Shown piece by piece: positions 7,930-16,927 of a stretch of 30,655 nt of DNA (the stretch's first letter is position 1; the number at the start of each line of letters is the position of its first letter). A program made the translations under genes and the position numbers. This DNA is from Stramenopiles sp. TOSAG23-3 (lineage: Eukaryota; Sar): positions 1,909-32,563 of the forward strand of contig LT642215.1 in NCBI GenBank assembly GCA_900128585.1, read 5' to 3'. The notes under the pieces are model-generated. The model worked only from the letters and a program-made list of their open reading frames with translations, was not told the DNA's origin and did no database searches.

Positions 7930-9792
7930 CTAACAAGATCGGAAGAGCTGACCCGGCTCCCCTTCTTCGGTGGCTCCAGGGTTTGGTAATCCCAGCGCCT
8001 CTAGGCGCGAGAATATTCTGACACCGTCGTACTCCGATGATCGATCCCCGGCCAACGTGTCCTGGTCACTCGTGAACAATCCTGGAGCGAACTGCTCCTT
8101 TCCTGGGTCGTAATGCGACCAATTTTCGTTGGACACGTACGGCATATAAGTGTCCCAGTGGAGAATTCCGGACCCCTCCTCCTCCGGCGACAGAGCTTCC
8201 ACTACCTCCAGGCCTCCGCACTTCATCAGGATGGCGTGGCCGTTGGCGATGGGGTAACACGGCAGTGACGCAGCGTTCGTCTCCTCCCTCAACTTTGTCA
8301 CCTCCACCGGCTCGGTTCTCTCTCCCTCGCGCGTCCCGACGAGCAGTGACGCTTTGTTCTGGGCGAATTGCCCTCTTTCATTCGTGGCGCGGAGGTACGT
8401 CTCGGCGCTCTGCGGGAACGACGCGCGGCGGGGGCGGGCGTCGTAATGAGGGAACGCCATAGCTTCCACGGCACGGTAACCATTCCACGCGCCGTGACGC
8501 GACATGTTCTCGAGCATTTTCGTCCGAGCGGATAAGAGGTCGTTCTTCTCCTTGGCGAAGAAGGTCTCGGGGGTCTCGAGAGGAGGCAGTCGCATGAATG
8601 GAGCGTTGTACGGTTGCGTTACAACGGAAAACGCATCGATCCCCTTGAAGGTGGCAGGGAGGATGTTTCGACAACACATTATAAGGCCGGCCGAGTGTCC
8701 CATGTAGAAAAGCGTGCCCTCCTTCAACTGGTCTCGCAAAAGCTGCATGTGGCCAACCTCTGAACCGTTCTCCAATCCCTGGCGATCCCACATGTTGTGG
8801 AACAGCGACATGGTGTATGTGTTCCCTCCCACGAGGTAATACCCCGAGACGCCCTCCAACGTCTCCGCAAGGTTGGCGGGACTCACTGGCCGGCTGCAGC
8901 CGTAGATCGCCTCCCTGAACTCCTCCGCCTCTACGGAGGAAGGGAATTGCATGTCGTCGTCCTCCTTCCCGTCTGGGTTCACGAACTTCATCGCCGGGAA
9001 GCCGTCGTTGCCTTTCTCCCCTCCCTGGTCGCGAACTGCTTCCCATATTCCCCAGCTTAAGTCCCAGCATACGATTCTATCCAGGTTGTAGAACCGCATC
9101 ATACTCCGCATGCTATTCCATACCAGCTTCGCCCGCCACTCCTGAAGGTGCAATTTCCCCACAACCTCCTGCTCCCAGTGCTCGAGCCTATCGTCATTGG
9201 GATCAACGGGGGCCTCGAAGACGAACTCTGTCTTGCCGTTTTCTTGTTCGTTGGCCTCCCTCAGCACGGCGCCCTTGGGCATCCACACCTTTTCTCCAGA
9301 CGGCTGTGGCAGCAATAACCCCTCTCCGGCGGTCTTGCCGTCCGCTTTCAGCGGAAGGTGCTTCCTCAGCTCGTCCTCATCCGAGAAAGTGACGGCCACG
9401 GGCGACGGCTTCCCTCCGACGATAGCATACGTGTCCCAGTTCCAAGTCGTGGCCGACACGTCCACGATCATGGAGCGCTCACCATCTCCCCGCCTGGCGC
9501 GGGTTTCCTCGAGCAGGCTGAGGACCCTGGCCCTTGTGGAGTGAGCGGTGATCGCCTTTCCTCGCACTGGCATCAGGTAAGCCGCCGAGAGGAGGACGTT
9601 GGCGCGTCGCGTTTCCGCGGCAGAGGAGGAGGGGGAGGTTTCCGCCGAAGGAGACGCCATGGCAAAATAATTTTTTAAACGTTTGAAACGCTCAGCAGTT
9701 TGATCGAACACACTGGCTTGATTTGTGGGTATGCGTAAAGAATTGAATATGCAGCGCCGACGCAGGCCTCCTTTCCACCAAATTATTTGCAT
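7930..9792 (-). CDS. Peptidase S51 (dipeptidase E-like) protein with large extensions
   Basis: The open frame has 620 codons. The S51 core is recognised by YYLVGGNTYTMSLF (319-331), the nucleophile elbow FYMGHSAGL with Ser367, and a His in AMAFPHYDARP (His449), as in the dipeptidase E/cyanophycinase family. Family members have about 230-300 residues; here the core is preceded by about 310 residues and carries insertions. The segment expected to hold the family's acidic residue reads YPIANGHAILM, with Asn where I expect Glu, so catalysis is uncertain. Two starts are possible: the first ATG gives an Arg-rich, acid-poor leader (1-29) like an organelle targeting peptide; the second (Met45, 9660) sits where GC content jumps up. 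The body is clearly more GC-rich than its flanks. The last codons contain an adapter-like 13-mer. Confidence 0.8.
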   Translation of the reverse strand: MQIIWWKGGLRRRCIFNSLRIPTNQASVFDQTAERFKRLKNYFAMASPSAETSPSSSAAETRRANVLLSAAYLMPVRGKAITAHSTRARVLSLLEETRARRGDGERSMIVDVSATTWNWDTYAIVGGKPSPVAVTFSDEDELRKHLPLKADGKTAGEGLLLPQPSGEKVWMPKGAVLREANEQENGKTEFVFEAPVDPNDDRLEHWEQEVVGKLHLQEWRAKLVWNSMRSMMRFYNLDRIVCWDLSWGIWEAVRDQGGEKGNDGFPAMKFVNPDGKEDDDMQFPSSVEAEEFREAIYGCSRPVSPANLAETLEGVSGYYLVGGNTYTMSLFHNMWDRQGLENGSEVGHMQLLRDQLKEGTLFYMGHSAGLIMCCRNILPATFKGIDAFSVVTQPYNAPFMRLPPLETPETFFAKEKNDLLSARTKMLENMSRHGAWNGYRAVEAMAFPHYDARPRRASFPQSAETYLRATNERGQFAQNKASLLVGTREGERTEPVEVTKLREETNAASLPCYPIANGHAILMKCGGLEVVEALSPEEEGSGILHWDTYMPYVSNENWSHYDPGKEQFAPGLFTSDQDTLAGDRSSEYDGVRIFSRLEALGLPNPGATEEGEPGQLFRSC

Positions 9793-10243
9793 TCGATGGA
9801 TTTTTTGTTCCTATTATTACCGATAATATAATAATAATACGGTATCTTTACCGTACTCCCCTGCTACGTACGGACATGTTCTTTTTTTCGGTTTCTTCTT
9901 CTTCTTCTTCTTCGTGTTGTTGTTGTTGTTAGTCCTATTATATTAGACTATTATTAATATTTTAATCTTCTTAGTCTCTATTATTTCCATGTTACACGAA
10001 GTAAGTGTCTAAATATTTTTTTTTTATTATTATTATTATTTTTTTGAATTTGGATTCTTGATTTTTTGTTGTTTGTTTCTTTGCTTTCTTTAAAAATTGT
10101 GTATCGTCTTTACCTTTTTTTTTTTGTCATTGGATTTAGTAAATTTTGCAAATAAATAAAACATTTGTACTATTGACATTTTTTGTTTACGAAACAACAT
10201 AAGAAGGTTTCATTGGCCGACCCACAAAGTCGGTGAATTTTCA
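9793..10243. other. Divergent promoter spacer
   Basis: This spacer lies between the S51 gene (-) and the glycosyltransferase (+). It is dominated by TTC, TTG and ATT triplet runs (for example TTCTTCTTCTTC near 9900 and TTATTATTATTATT near 10025). No ORF or RNA gene is seen. It should hold both promoters. Confidence 0.6.
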
Positions 10244-11608
10244 ATGAACCAAGTTGAAATGCCCGACGAAAACCGACGTCGAAGTTTTTTCCTTTTCTGC
10301 GGCTTATGGGGTGCATTTATCGTGTACAGCGTGGCCTCTAGCCCGGGGGGTGGCATCAAAGCGAATTACCGCACCGACACACTTCCCGTTATTTGGTACG
10401 CGCCTTTTTTTTCCGGTGGCGGGTACTGCTCAGAAGCTATTTCGTTCGCGTTGGCCCTGCGGAAGGCCGGGGTCAGGGTCCAGATTGTCCAGCACGGGGA
10501 CGGTGTGAACCGGGATTTTGTCCACGGGCTCCCTCGGGGCGAAAGGGAATTGCTGGTTGATATGTCTCAAGAGCACATTGATCCGAGGCATGCTGTCGTG
10601 GTGTGCCACAGCGAACCAGGGGCGTGGCACCCGTCAAGGTGGCCGACGGCCATGTGCCCTCCTCCAAGGTCAAAGTACACGGTCGGCAGGACCATGTTCG
10701 AAACGGACCGGTTGCCCGACGGCTGGGACGAACGTTTGAACAAAATGGACGAACTCTGGGTTCCGGCAGACTTTCACGTGAAAACCTTTCGCGAAGGTGG
10801 GGCAAAGGCAAGCAAGTTGGTGGTGTTGGGAGAACCCGTCGACATAGATTTTTTCAACCCAGACGACGCAAGGGAGCTCACCGTTCCCCGTGGCGACGAA
10901 CGGGAGACCCGTTTTCTGAGTATTTTCAAATGGGAAACCAGGAAGGGCTGGGACGTCTTGCTGAAGGCGTACTTCCACGAGTTCAAGGAGGCCGACAACG
11001 TCTGCCTTTACCTGCTGACCAACCCGTTCCACAGCACGTCCGATTTCGACGCGGAGATCCGAAAGTACACCGTCGAAACCCTGAAAATGTCGCCGGACGC
11101 TTTGCCCAAGGTGGTGGTGCTGCGGCCGGGGCTTCCACAGAGCAAAATGCCCGGGCTGTTCCAAAGCGTGGACGCGCTCGTGCAACCGTCCCGGGGAGAA
11201 GGCTGGGGCAGACCGCACGTGGAGGCAATGTCCATGGGGATCCCAGTGGTAGCGACGAACTGGAGCGGGACGACTGAGTTTTTGACGGAGGAAAACTCGT
11301 ATCCGTTAAGGTACGACGGGATGTCAGAAATACAAGACGGGGCATTCAAAGGCCACCATTGGGCAGAGCCGTCCTCGACTCACCTTCAAGAGATACTAAG
11401 GGATATCCATGAGCACAAGGATCGTGCTCAGTCGAAAGGCAAGCAGGGGAGGAAAGATATGATGAAATTCTATTCCCCCTCCGTCATGGCAGAGCAAGTC
11501 ATCTCTCGACTCCAGGAAATAGAGAAAAAAATCAAAAAACAACGACCGCCACCAATTGGAATAGAACAGGAAGGTTTACAAAAACAAGACTCGTCACTTG
11601 AATTATAA
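10244..11608 (+). CDS. Family 4-type glycosyltransferase, type II membrane
   Basis: The protein has 454 residues. It has a short cytosolic N-terminus (NRRRS) and one transmembrane anchor at about 14-31, as in Golgi or ER type II enzymes. A GT-B fold is indicated by the start of the donor-binding half (FLSIFKWETRKGWDVLLKAY) and by the family signature LVQPSRGEGWGRPHVEAMSMGIPVVATNWSG, cut here into its key points: Glu319-x7-Glu327 (retaining GT4 E-x7-E), then the conserved SMGIPVVAT. The likely donor is a nucleotide sugar; acceptor and sugar cannot be told. The C-terminal 30 residues are Lys/Gln-rich. The start is the first in-frame ATG, and the stop is TAA followed by an AT-rich tail. GC content is higher than in the genes at 0.3-4.1 kb. 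Confidence 0.9.
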   Translation: MNQVEMPDENRRRSFFLFCGLWGAFIVYSVASSPGGGIKANYRTDTLPVIWYAPFFSGGGYCSEAISFALALRKAGVRVQIVQHGDGVNRDFVHGLPRGERELLVDMSQEHIDPRHAVVVCHSEPGAWHPSRWPTAMCPPPRSKYTVGRTMFETDRLPDGWDERLNKMDELWVPADFHVKTFREGGAKASKLVVLGEPVDIDFFNPDDARELTVPRGDERETRFLSIFKWETRKGWDVLLKAYFHEFKEADNVCLYLLTNPFHSTSDFDAEIRKYTVETLKMSPDALPKVVVLRPGLPQSKMPGLFQSVDALVQPSRGEGWGRPHVEAMSMGIPVVATNWSGTTEFLTEENSYPLRYDGMSEIQDGAFKGHHWAEPSSTHLQEILRDIHEHKDRAQSKGKQGRKDMMKFYSPSVMAEQVISRLQEIEKKIKKQRPPPIGIEQEGLQKQDSSLEL

Positions 11609-11736
11609 TTTTTTAACTTTTAAAAAAACAGTAAGAACAGCCATTATTTTGTTTCTTTAAAAAACATCTATACTAGACGATTATCTTAGTAAAATAATAC
11701 TGAGGTCAAAAATGGAAAAACACACAGCATAAAAGA

Positions 11737-11783
11737 TAAATACTCGTAATAACAGCCAATTTTCTTGTTTTTAAATACTCGTA
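11737..11783 (-). repeat. Dispersed 18-mer, copy D, between 12-bp direct repeats
   Basis: TAAATACTCGTA at 11737-11748 is repeated exactly at 11772-11783. The 23 bases between them are the reverse complement of the dispersed unit (core 11748-11765). This is the arrangement expected of an insertion that duplicated its target, though the unit is far shorter than any known transposon. Confidence 0.65.
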
Positions 11784-12138
11784 TCATATGATATGATAAA
11801 TATATCTCCATATCTATCTCGAGTCTATGATAGTCTATCATTTTTTTAATAATTTCATTGTGATAAAATATGTAGTTAATATATTAATACACTACAGGTA
11901 CCGAACTATCTATACTAGCTATTAATGTTTTTTTTTATTATTTTTCAACTGTGGTACAGTAATACAAGTATAAATTAATGTAATAATTCTCTCAACTTCA
12001 TTGTGTTTGCTTCCGATACCTCCTGGTACCGTACCTTTACCGTATCTATACTACTGAAAATTTTTAATTTAAAACTCTTATTATTATTTTAGAGAGCTGA
12101 CAACGAACGTTTGCCGAAAACAGCATTTTTGTACATAC

Positions 12139-12175
12139 ACTTATTGGCACTTATTGGACTTATTCCACTTATTGC
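12139..12175 (+). repeat. ACTTATTGG tandem repeat, about four units
   Basis: ACTTATTGGC, ACTTATTGG, ACTTATTCC and ACTTATTGC follow one another without gaps. It is a short 9-10 bp minisatellite in spacer DNA. Confidence 0.8.
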
Positions 12176-12393
12176 GTGTCTTTCATCATTCATTTTATTT
12201 TGACATTTGTTGATTACGTATTATTCCAATAACCATTATATAGACTATTTAATTAGTTATAAAAGTAGTCGTCGATCGATCAACATATTTTAAATACGAG
12301 GAGTCGTCATCTAAATAAATAAAGAGAGCATTGCTTTTTAAATCCAGTAGAGTGTCCCCATCCTCATCCTCGTATTCTCGTATATATTATATG

Positions 12394-12463
12394 CCCTTCC
12401 TTCCCTTCCTCTCTCTCTCCCTTTCCCTCTTCTCCCTTCCCCTCTTCTCTCTTCTCCCTTCCC
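12394..12463 (+). repeat. 70-base pure pyrimidine tract
   Basis: Seventy consecutive C/T bases made of CCTT, CTCT and TCTCC blocks. Such tracts can form triplex DNA or act as promoter elements; this one is about 650 bp upstream of the GAF/Sfi1 gene start. Confidence 0.85.
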
Positions 12464-13111
12464 AGCCTTTGTTTGTTTAACTTATTTTTTTTATTTTATG
12501 AGGTTGAACCTAATCCAAAACGAATGTTTTTTATTTATTACATACTTTGTAGAAAAAGCTTTTAATACTTTTATTTCAATATTATGTCCATTTTAAATAA
12601 GAGTGGTTGGTTTTAACTTGCTATATTATCTTTGAAGATTTATTGTAACAATATATTATTTTAAACTCAAATTTGATTAAAATAACGAATAATTTCGTTT
12701 CGAGGATAATTAGAATATATATCACTTATATTTTTATAAATTATTCTACATAATTACCCTAACGTTTAGGTATATATGGACTATTCGTATTAATAATATA
12801 AATTATGTATTTAACTGTTCTTATAAAAATTACTCTTTGTACAAAATAGCTATGATAAAGTGGTGTGAGATATTTTAAATATTGAACAAAAAAGAAGAAA
12901 TCAATCACCAGAAGAATTACAAATGAAACAAAGGGGTTTTATTCAAAGAATGATTATTTGCATGGGGTTGATCGATTGAAGTTGTTTGTTTGTTTGTTGT
13001 TTTCGGTGTCTGAAAAGTACGCCGTTGTTTTTATTGTGTTGTCAGGGATTGGTTGATATTACGAACATATTTACACGCACGCACAGAAAGAGAGGTCAAC
13101 CGGTTGTAAGC

Positions 13112-15358
13112 ATGTCGTCCAAACTGGTCGCCCAGAGCGAGGATAACTCTGCAAAGGAGAAGAAACCAGATGTGGACGTTAGAATATCTCGCACCGGAAC
13201 GATTAGTATCAAGGGAATAACGGGGTCGCTGGAGGGGGCAAAGCCGAACGCCAAAAAGAAACATTCCATCCGGTCTGCCGTCGCATCCCTTCGGGGACAA
13301 GCCTTGCGACAGTTACGGCAACAGCAAGGCATAGAGGAGAAGGCGCAAGGCAGCAAAAAGAAGGAGCTGCCTAACTTCAGCTTTGCTTCCCCAAATCGGC
13401 TCTCGCAGTACAGCGTGGGCCAGCCTGAGCCAAGCGATATGGAACGAATCGCAAGGCTGACCGCAAAAGCAACTCTGTCGACCCCACCCTCTCCTGCGCG
13501 AAAAGTGAGGTCTCCCATGTCTCCTTCCCGAACGGAGGGAGGGCAAAAGCTGCGGCACGCCGTCGACGTGCTACATGAAACTGTCCTGGACCAGCGCGCG
13601 AGGGCCGAATCTCGAGGCATTACTTTGTCGATGGCCCTGTATCGATTAGAACACAGGGTGCGTGGGGATGGGGTCGGTGCCCACGCCCTGACGAGGGTTC
13701 GTGAGGCACTACGAGAGATGGATCAACAGCGAGAAACGCTTTTGCAGCAGCTCGCCGATGAACGGCTGGCAGGTAAGAGCTACCGCACGAAAACGAGTGT
13801 GAAGAAGCTGATGGTTTCCTGGAGAAACACGCGCACACGAGACGCGTTCAACTTGTGGGAGAACCTAGTCGTTGTGCACAAAGCAAACCAAATGCAAAGT
13901 ATACTGAGCAAGAGCAGGGAATCGCTGATCACGAGGCTCAGGGACCAGTTGCAGGCACACACGTCGCACAGGGTCTTGGTCGCATGGAAATCCTACGTAA
14001 AAACCTCAATAAAAGAGCATGCGTGGGAAGAGAAAATAAGGGAGGACCATCAAAATCACACCGAAATGATAACGCGAAGGGCTATTTTGAGATTCAGGCA
14101 CGGCCAAATATCCCGATGCTTCAATTCATTTGCGACTAACGCCAAAAATGAGAAGGAACGCAGGGTCCGCGTCAAACGAACCCTGGCAAAATGGACCAAG
14201 CGCACCCTGTACAGGTGCTTTTCGGCTATGTCCGGTTATGCGGCTTCGAGAAAACGGAAACGGAATATCTGCCATAGAGTCATCGCAAAGGTTGAAAACC
14301 AAGCGGCGGCTGCTGCAATGGGAAAATGGCGCAGCTTCATCATGGAGGACGCAAAGATGCGAATGAGCAAAGAAAGGTTGATAATCAAACTCTTCAATGG
14401 TCTAACAAACAAGCATGAAATCCAACAAATATTCACGCTCGTGGTCGCGCAGGTAAAACAGCTGATGGAAGCGGAAAATGCCCTCCTCTTTTTGCACAAT
14501 CCCCGCAAAGAAAAGCTCTACACAAAGTTAATGTCCCTTGGCAGTGACGGTGAGGAAATGTTCGAAGAGTTTTTTATCCCGGACGACCTGGGGCTGACTG
14601 GGGAGTGCTTCCAAGAAGGGCAAAATTTCTGTGTCGCCGATGCTTACGAGGATTTGCGGTTTGACAGAAGCATAGACGATCGGTTGAATTCTCGCACAAA
14701 GCAATTGATGGTGCTTCCAGTTCGTACGAAAGCGGGACAGACTCTAGGGGTGCTACGGATTATCAATAAGAAGAATGGCATGGTGTTTAAAACGACCGAC
14801 GCAAACTTGTTGGGCCAATACTGTGACCAGCTAGCAGTTGCAATCCAAAAGGTAGAAAACATCGAGCGCGAAGAAAGGTGGAAAATTGAAAAGGTCCTGG
14901 GGTGGATTCGCAACGGCCTGTTGTCACGATCTTGGACGGCCTGGCGTAATGTATGGGAAGCCGCACGCCTTCGAAAGAAGCAATCAAAGAAATGCCTGCT
15001 CATATGGACCCGAAAATCAATATCAAAATCGTTCCGATCTTGGTCCAGTTTCGTGGAAAGAAGAAAGAAACAAAGAGATACGGTTTGGAGATCACTTCAT
15101 AGAATGGGGAAAACCCTGCTCAGCAGTGGGTTTAAAACGTGGCACTACAACGCAATGCGAATTAAAGCGTTGGCGGAGACAAACCTGCTGTACGACGAAC
15201 TGAAGCAACAGAAAGAGGCGTACACGGAACAGATCATACACCGTGCCTTGATGCGAATGCAACATGCAACGATCGCAAACTGCTTCTTCACTATGGCTGA
15301 GCACGCTCGAGAGGCAAAAGAACAAAAGGTTCGGGTTACGCGCACGTTGGCCCGATAG
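13112..15358 (+). CDS. Sfi1-like Trp-repeat and GAF protein, 5' part (broken)
   Basis: From the ATG at 13112 (MSSKLVAQSED) this part codes for 748 residues. The N-terminal 170 residues are basic and low in structure. Helical Trp units like centrin-binding Sfi1 repeats follow (LMVSWRNTRTRDAFNLWENL, VLVAWKSYV, AKWTKRTLYRCFSAM, AAAMGKWRSF). A GAF domain lies at about 430-590 (QQIFTLVVAQVKQLMEAENALLFLH...; VLPVRTKAGQTLGVLRIINK). More Trp units follow (SWTAWRNVW, SFRSWSSFVE, GFKTWHYNAM). The last stretch, ending KVRVTRTLAR, repeats the stretch before GAF1 (RVRVKRTLAKW), so a second module should continue. It stops instead at a TAG made where an inverted segment begins. A centrosome/basal-body or ciliary scaffold role is inferred from the repeats. 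Confidence 0.85.
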   Translation: MSSKLVAQSEDNSAKEKKPDVDVRISRTGTISIKGITGSLEGAKPNAKKKHSIRSAVASLRGQALRQLRQQQGIEEKAQGSKKKELPNFSFASPNRLSQYSVGQPEPSDMERIARLTAKATLSTPPSPARKVRSPMSPSRTEGGQKLRHAVDVLHETVLDQRARAESRGITLSMALYRLEHRVRGDGVGAHALTRVREALREMDQQRETLLQQLADERLAGKSYRTKTSVKKLMVSWRNTRTRDAFNLWENLVVVHKANQMQSILSKSRESLITRLRDQLQAHTSHRVLVAWKSYVKTSIKEHAWEEKIREDHQNHTEMITRRAILRFRHGQISRCFNSFATNAKNEKERRVRVKRTLAKWTKRTLYRCFSAMSGYAASRKRKRNICHRVIAKVENQAAAAAMGKWRSFIMEDAKMRMSKERLIIKLFNGLTNKHEIQQIFTLVVAQVKQLMEAENALLFLHNPRKEKLYTKLMSLGSDGEEMFEEFFIPDDLGLTGECFQEGQNFCVADAYEDLRFDRSIDDRLNSRTKQLMVLPVRTKAGQTLGVLRIINKKNGMVFKTTDANLLGQYCDQLAVAIQKVENIEREERWKIEKVLGWIRNGLLSRSWTAWRNVWEAARLRKKQSKKCLLIWTRKSISKSFRSWSSFVERRKKQRDTVWRSLHRMGKTLLSSGFKTWHYNAMRIKALAETNLLYDELKQQKEAYTEQIIHRALMRMQHATIANCFFTMAEHAREAKEQKVRVTRTLAR

Positions 15359-15519
15359 GATTTGTTGAATATCTTTCTTACCCGCAAGCCCATTCGACAG
15401 TTTTAAAATAAGTTTTTCTTTCTCGACTCTCATTTTGGATTCTTCCATCATAAAGGAGCGCCATTTCCCCAATGCTGCCGCCACGGCTTGGTGCTCAACT
15501 TTAGCGCATACCCTAACGC
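15356..15519 (-). pseudogene. Inverted fragment of the GAF/Sfi1 gene's second module
   Basis: Read on the minus strand this codes for CAKVEHQAVAAALGKWRSF, MMEESKMRVEKEKLILKLSN and GLAGKKDIQQIL. That is a diverged paralogue of the plus-strand stretch at about 14270-14430 (AKVENQAAAAAMGKWRSF ... IQQIF) which leads into GAF1. The surrounding gene is on the plus strand, so this piece is flipped. It ends at the 59-N gap. The flip is probably an assembly error caused by the repeated modules, but a real inversion breaking the gene cannot be ruled out. Confidence 0.8.
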
Positions 15520-15578
15520 NNNNNNNNNNNNNNNNNNNNNNNNNNNNNNNNNNNNNNNNNNNNNNNNNNNNNNNNNNN
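15520..15578. other. Assembly gap (59 N)
   Basis: Fifty-nine N bases inside the GAF/Sfi1 gene. The true missing length is probably larger: the second GAF domain expected after the inverted linker is absent on both sides of the gap. Confidence 0.95.
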
Positions 15579-16574
15579 TGTGGTCGAATATCTAGGTCAC
15601 AGTTGAGTGCCGGATTCCACACATGGGAGCGCTTCGCTCTGCATGCACAGCTTGAGCAAGCTAATCATAAAGATAAAATTACCCGAGCCGTAGGCGTCTG
15701 TGGGGGCCTTGCAAAAGTTCAAACGCTAACGGATGTCTTTGCGCTTGTAAATGAAAAAATTCCCTTGTTGCTGGAGACTGAACGGTGCACTTTATACGTG
15801 GCAGATCACGGACGTGAGTTGCTGTGGTCGGCAAACCTGCAGTCTGGAGAGGAAGGTGAAACGACCGTCCAAATACCATTCGCTCGGGGCCAAATGGGTC
15901 TGGTGGCCCAAACAGGCCAAAGCACGTATGGCCCAGGGAGGGATGGTGACAACCACCATTACGTGCCCATCAGAAATGTAAGGGATGATGTTCTGGGGGT
16001 CTTGGACGTGGCATGCGGTTCTTCCCAGAGCGCCGAGGCGAACGAAGAGATGCTGGAATTGGCATCGGCCGTTGCAGCTATGGTTGGCGCGGCAATTAAC
16101 CACCAGGGTCTCCTCGACGACATCACGATGATGAACGAGCAAATGCACAGTGCCACATTGACTGAACAGAAAATGGCGTCAATTATTACTTGGCTTTTTG
16201 AAGTTATTGGTAGCGGGGATGGGCAAGAGCACAAAGCAGAGATTCAAGAAATGCGGGATACGTTTATTAGGGCTCATTACGGAATAAACATGAGCAATTC
16301 GCCCCAAGGGGCTGGCAGTCTAAGGGTCGCGAAAGATAGTGGTGTTGCTGCTGAGTTCCGACTGGCTGATATGGACGAGCAATCCATTGAAGGCTCAGGA
16401 TACGCCCAAGGACAATCGTCTGAAAGGGCAGAAGATTCTGGCGCGCCAACGTGGACTGAAGCGTTTGCATCCATCGATACAAATAAAGATGGCAACATAT
16501 CACCAAGTGAGTTTGCAAGGTGGTACAATGATCGACAGGCAAACCGAAGAAGCGATGGCCCTGCGTATGTGTGA
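15579..16574 (+). CDS. GAF and EF-hand C-terminal part of the broken gene
   Basis: From the first base after the gap the plus-strand frame is open for 331 residues. It starts inside a Trp/helical linker (SAGFHTWERFALHAQ, then ITRAVGVCGGLAKVQTLTDV) equivalent to the one before GAF1. A GAF domain follows at about 15720-16110 (VNEKIPLLLETERCTLYVAD...; VPIRNVRDDVLGVLDVACG), then a helix. One canonical EF-hand loop, DTNKDGNISPSE, lies near the end (16474-16509). A single Ca2+ site beside centrin-binding-like repeats fits a calcium-responsive cytoskeletal protein. The open frame extending upstream across the N gap to 15435 is antisense to the inverted fragment and is not coding. Confidence 0.85.
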   Translation, partial: CGRISRSQLSAGFHTWERFALHAQLEQANHKDKITRAVGVCGGLAKVQTLTDVFALVNEKIPLLLETERCTLYVADHGRELLWSANLQSGEEGETTVQIPFARGQMGLVAQTGQSTYGPGRDGDNHHYVPIRNVRDDVLGVLDVACGSSQSAEANEEMLELASAVAAMVGAAINHQGLLDDITMMNEQMHSATLTEQKMASIITWLFEVIGSGDGQEHKAEIQEMRDTFIRAHYGINMSNSPQGAGSLRVAKDSGVAAEFRLADMDEQSIEGSGYAQGQSSERAEDSGAPTWTEAFASIDTNKDGNISPSEFARWYNDRQANRRSDGPAYV

Positions 16575-16650
16575 TAACATGATAACATATCCTATGATAT
16601 TCACAATGTTAAAACACAAATTATATAAATATGTTTTAAAATCAAGTTAG

Positions 16651-16720
16651 GATTAGGGTTGGAACTGAAATTGTATTTGTGATATAAAATGAGAGTCTTA
16701 AATAATAAAGCATACTACAA
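16651..16720 (-). repeat. AAGACTC...AACCCTAA element, copy C
   Basis: On the minus strand this reads GTAGTATGCTTTA, AAGACTCTCATTTTA (16685-16699), an AT-rich stretch, TTTCAGTTCCAACCCTAA. It shares TTTCAGTTCCAACCCTAA exactly with the copy at 20583-20600. It lies in the convergent spacer 16575-16927, otherwise AT-rich with no gene seen. Confidence 0.75.
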
Positions 16721-16927
16721 GCTCTACTATATTTTGTTTTTTATATGTGCATATTTTTACGACGAAGATTTTAATTTTATTACACTACCTATAATATTTC
16801 TGTCTCACTCTTGCTGATTTTAAATCTGTTTACAGTGAAAATGTTTCTTGCATTTTTAAATTCGTGCGTTTGTTTTCTTCTTTCAGATTATCAAATTAAT
16901 TCTTAATACCAATACCACACGGCGGTT

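Larger units (their letters stand above)
11609..13111. other. 1.5-kb AT-rich spacer before the GAF/Sfi1 gene
   Basis: No gene is seen. Contents: a reverse copy of the dispersed 18-mer flanked by 12-bp direct repeats (11737-11783); a 7+1+7 inverted repeat ATGATAG-T-CTATCAT (11827-11841); a four-unit ACTTATTGG repeat (12139-12175); and a 70-base pure pyrimidine tract (12394-12463). The open frame that runs into the next gene from 12986 begins with TTG, so the stretch before the ATG at 13112 is treated as leader; TTGTTGTCAG near 13040 could be a 3' splice site in it. Confidence 0.6.

Noticed and set aside
12986-13111. Upstream extension of the GAF/Sfi1 gene
   Set aside because: It starts with TTG and codes for a Cys/Phe-rich stretch unlike the rest; ATG 13112 is preferred. 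Similar non-ATG heads were dropped at 19147, 22167 and 28752.
15435-15578. Upstream start at 15435 for the GAF/EF-hand frame
   Set aside because: This part is the complement of the inverted module fragment and crosses the N gap; the real sequence begins after 15578.
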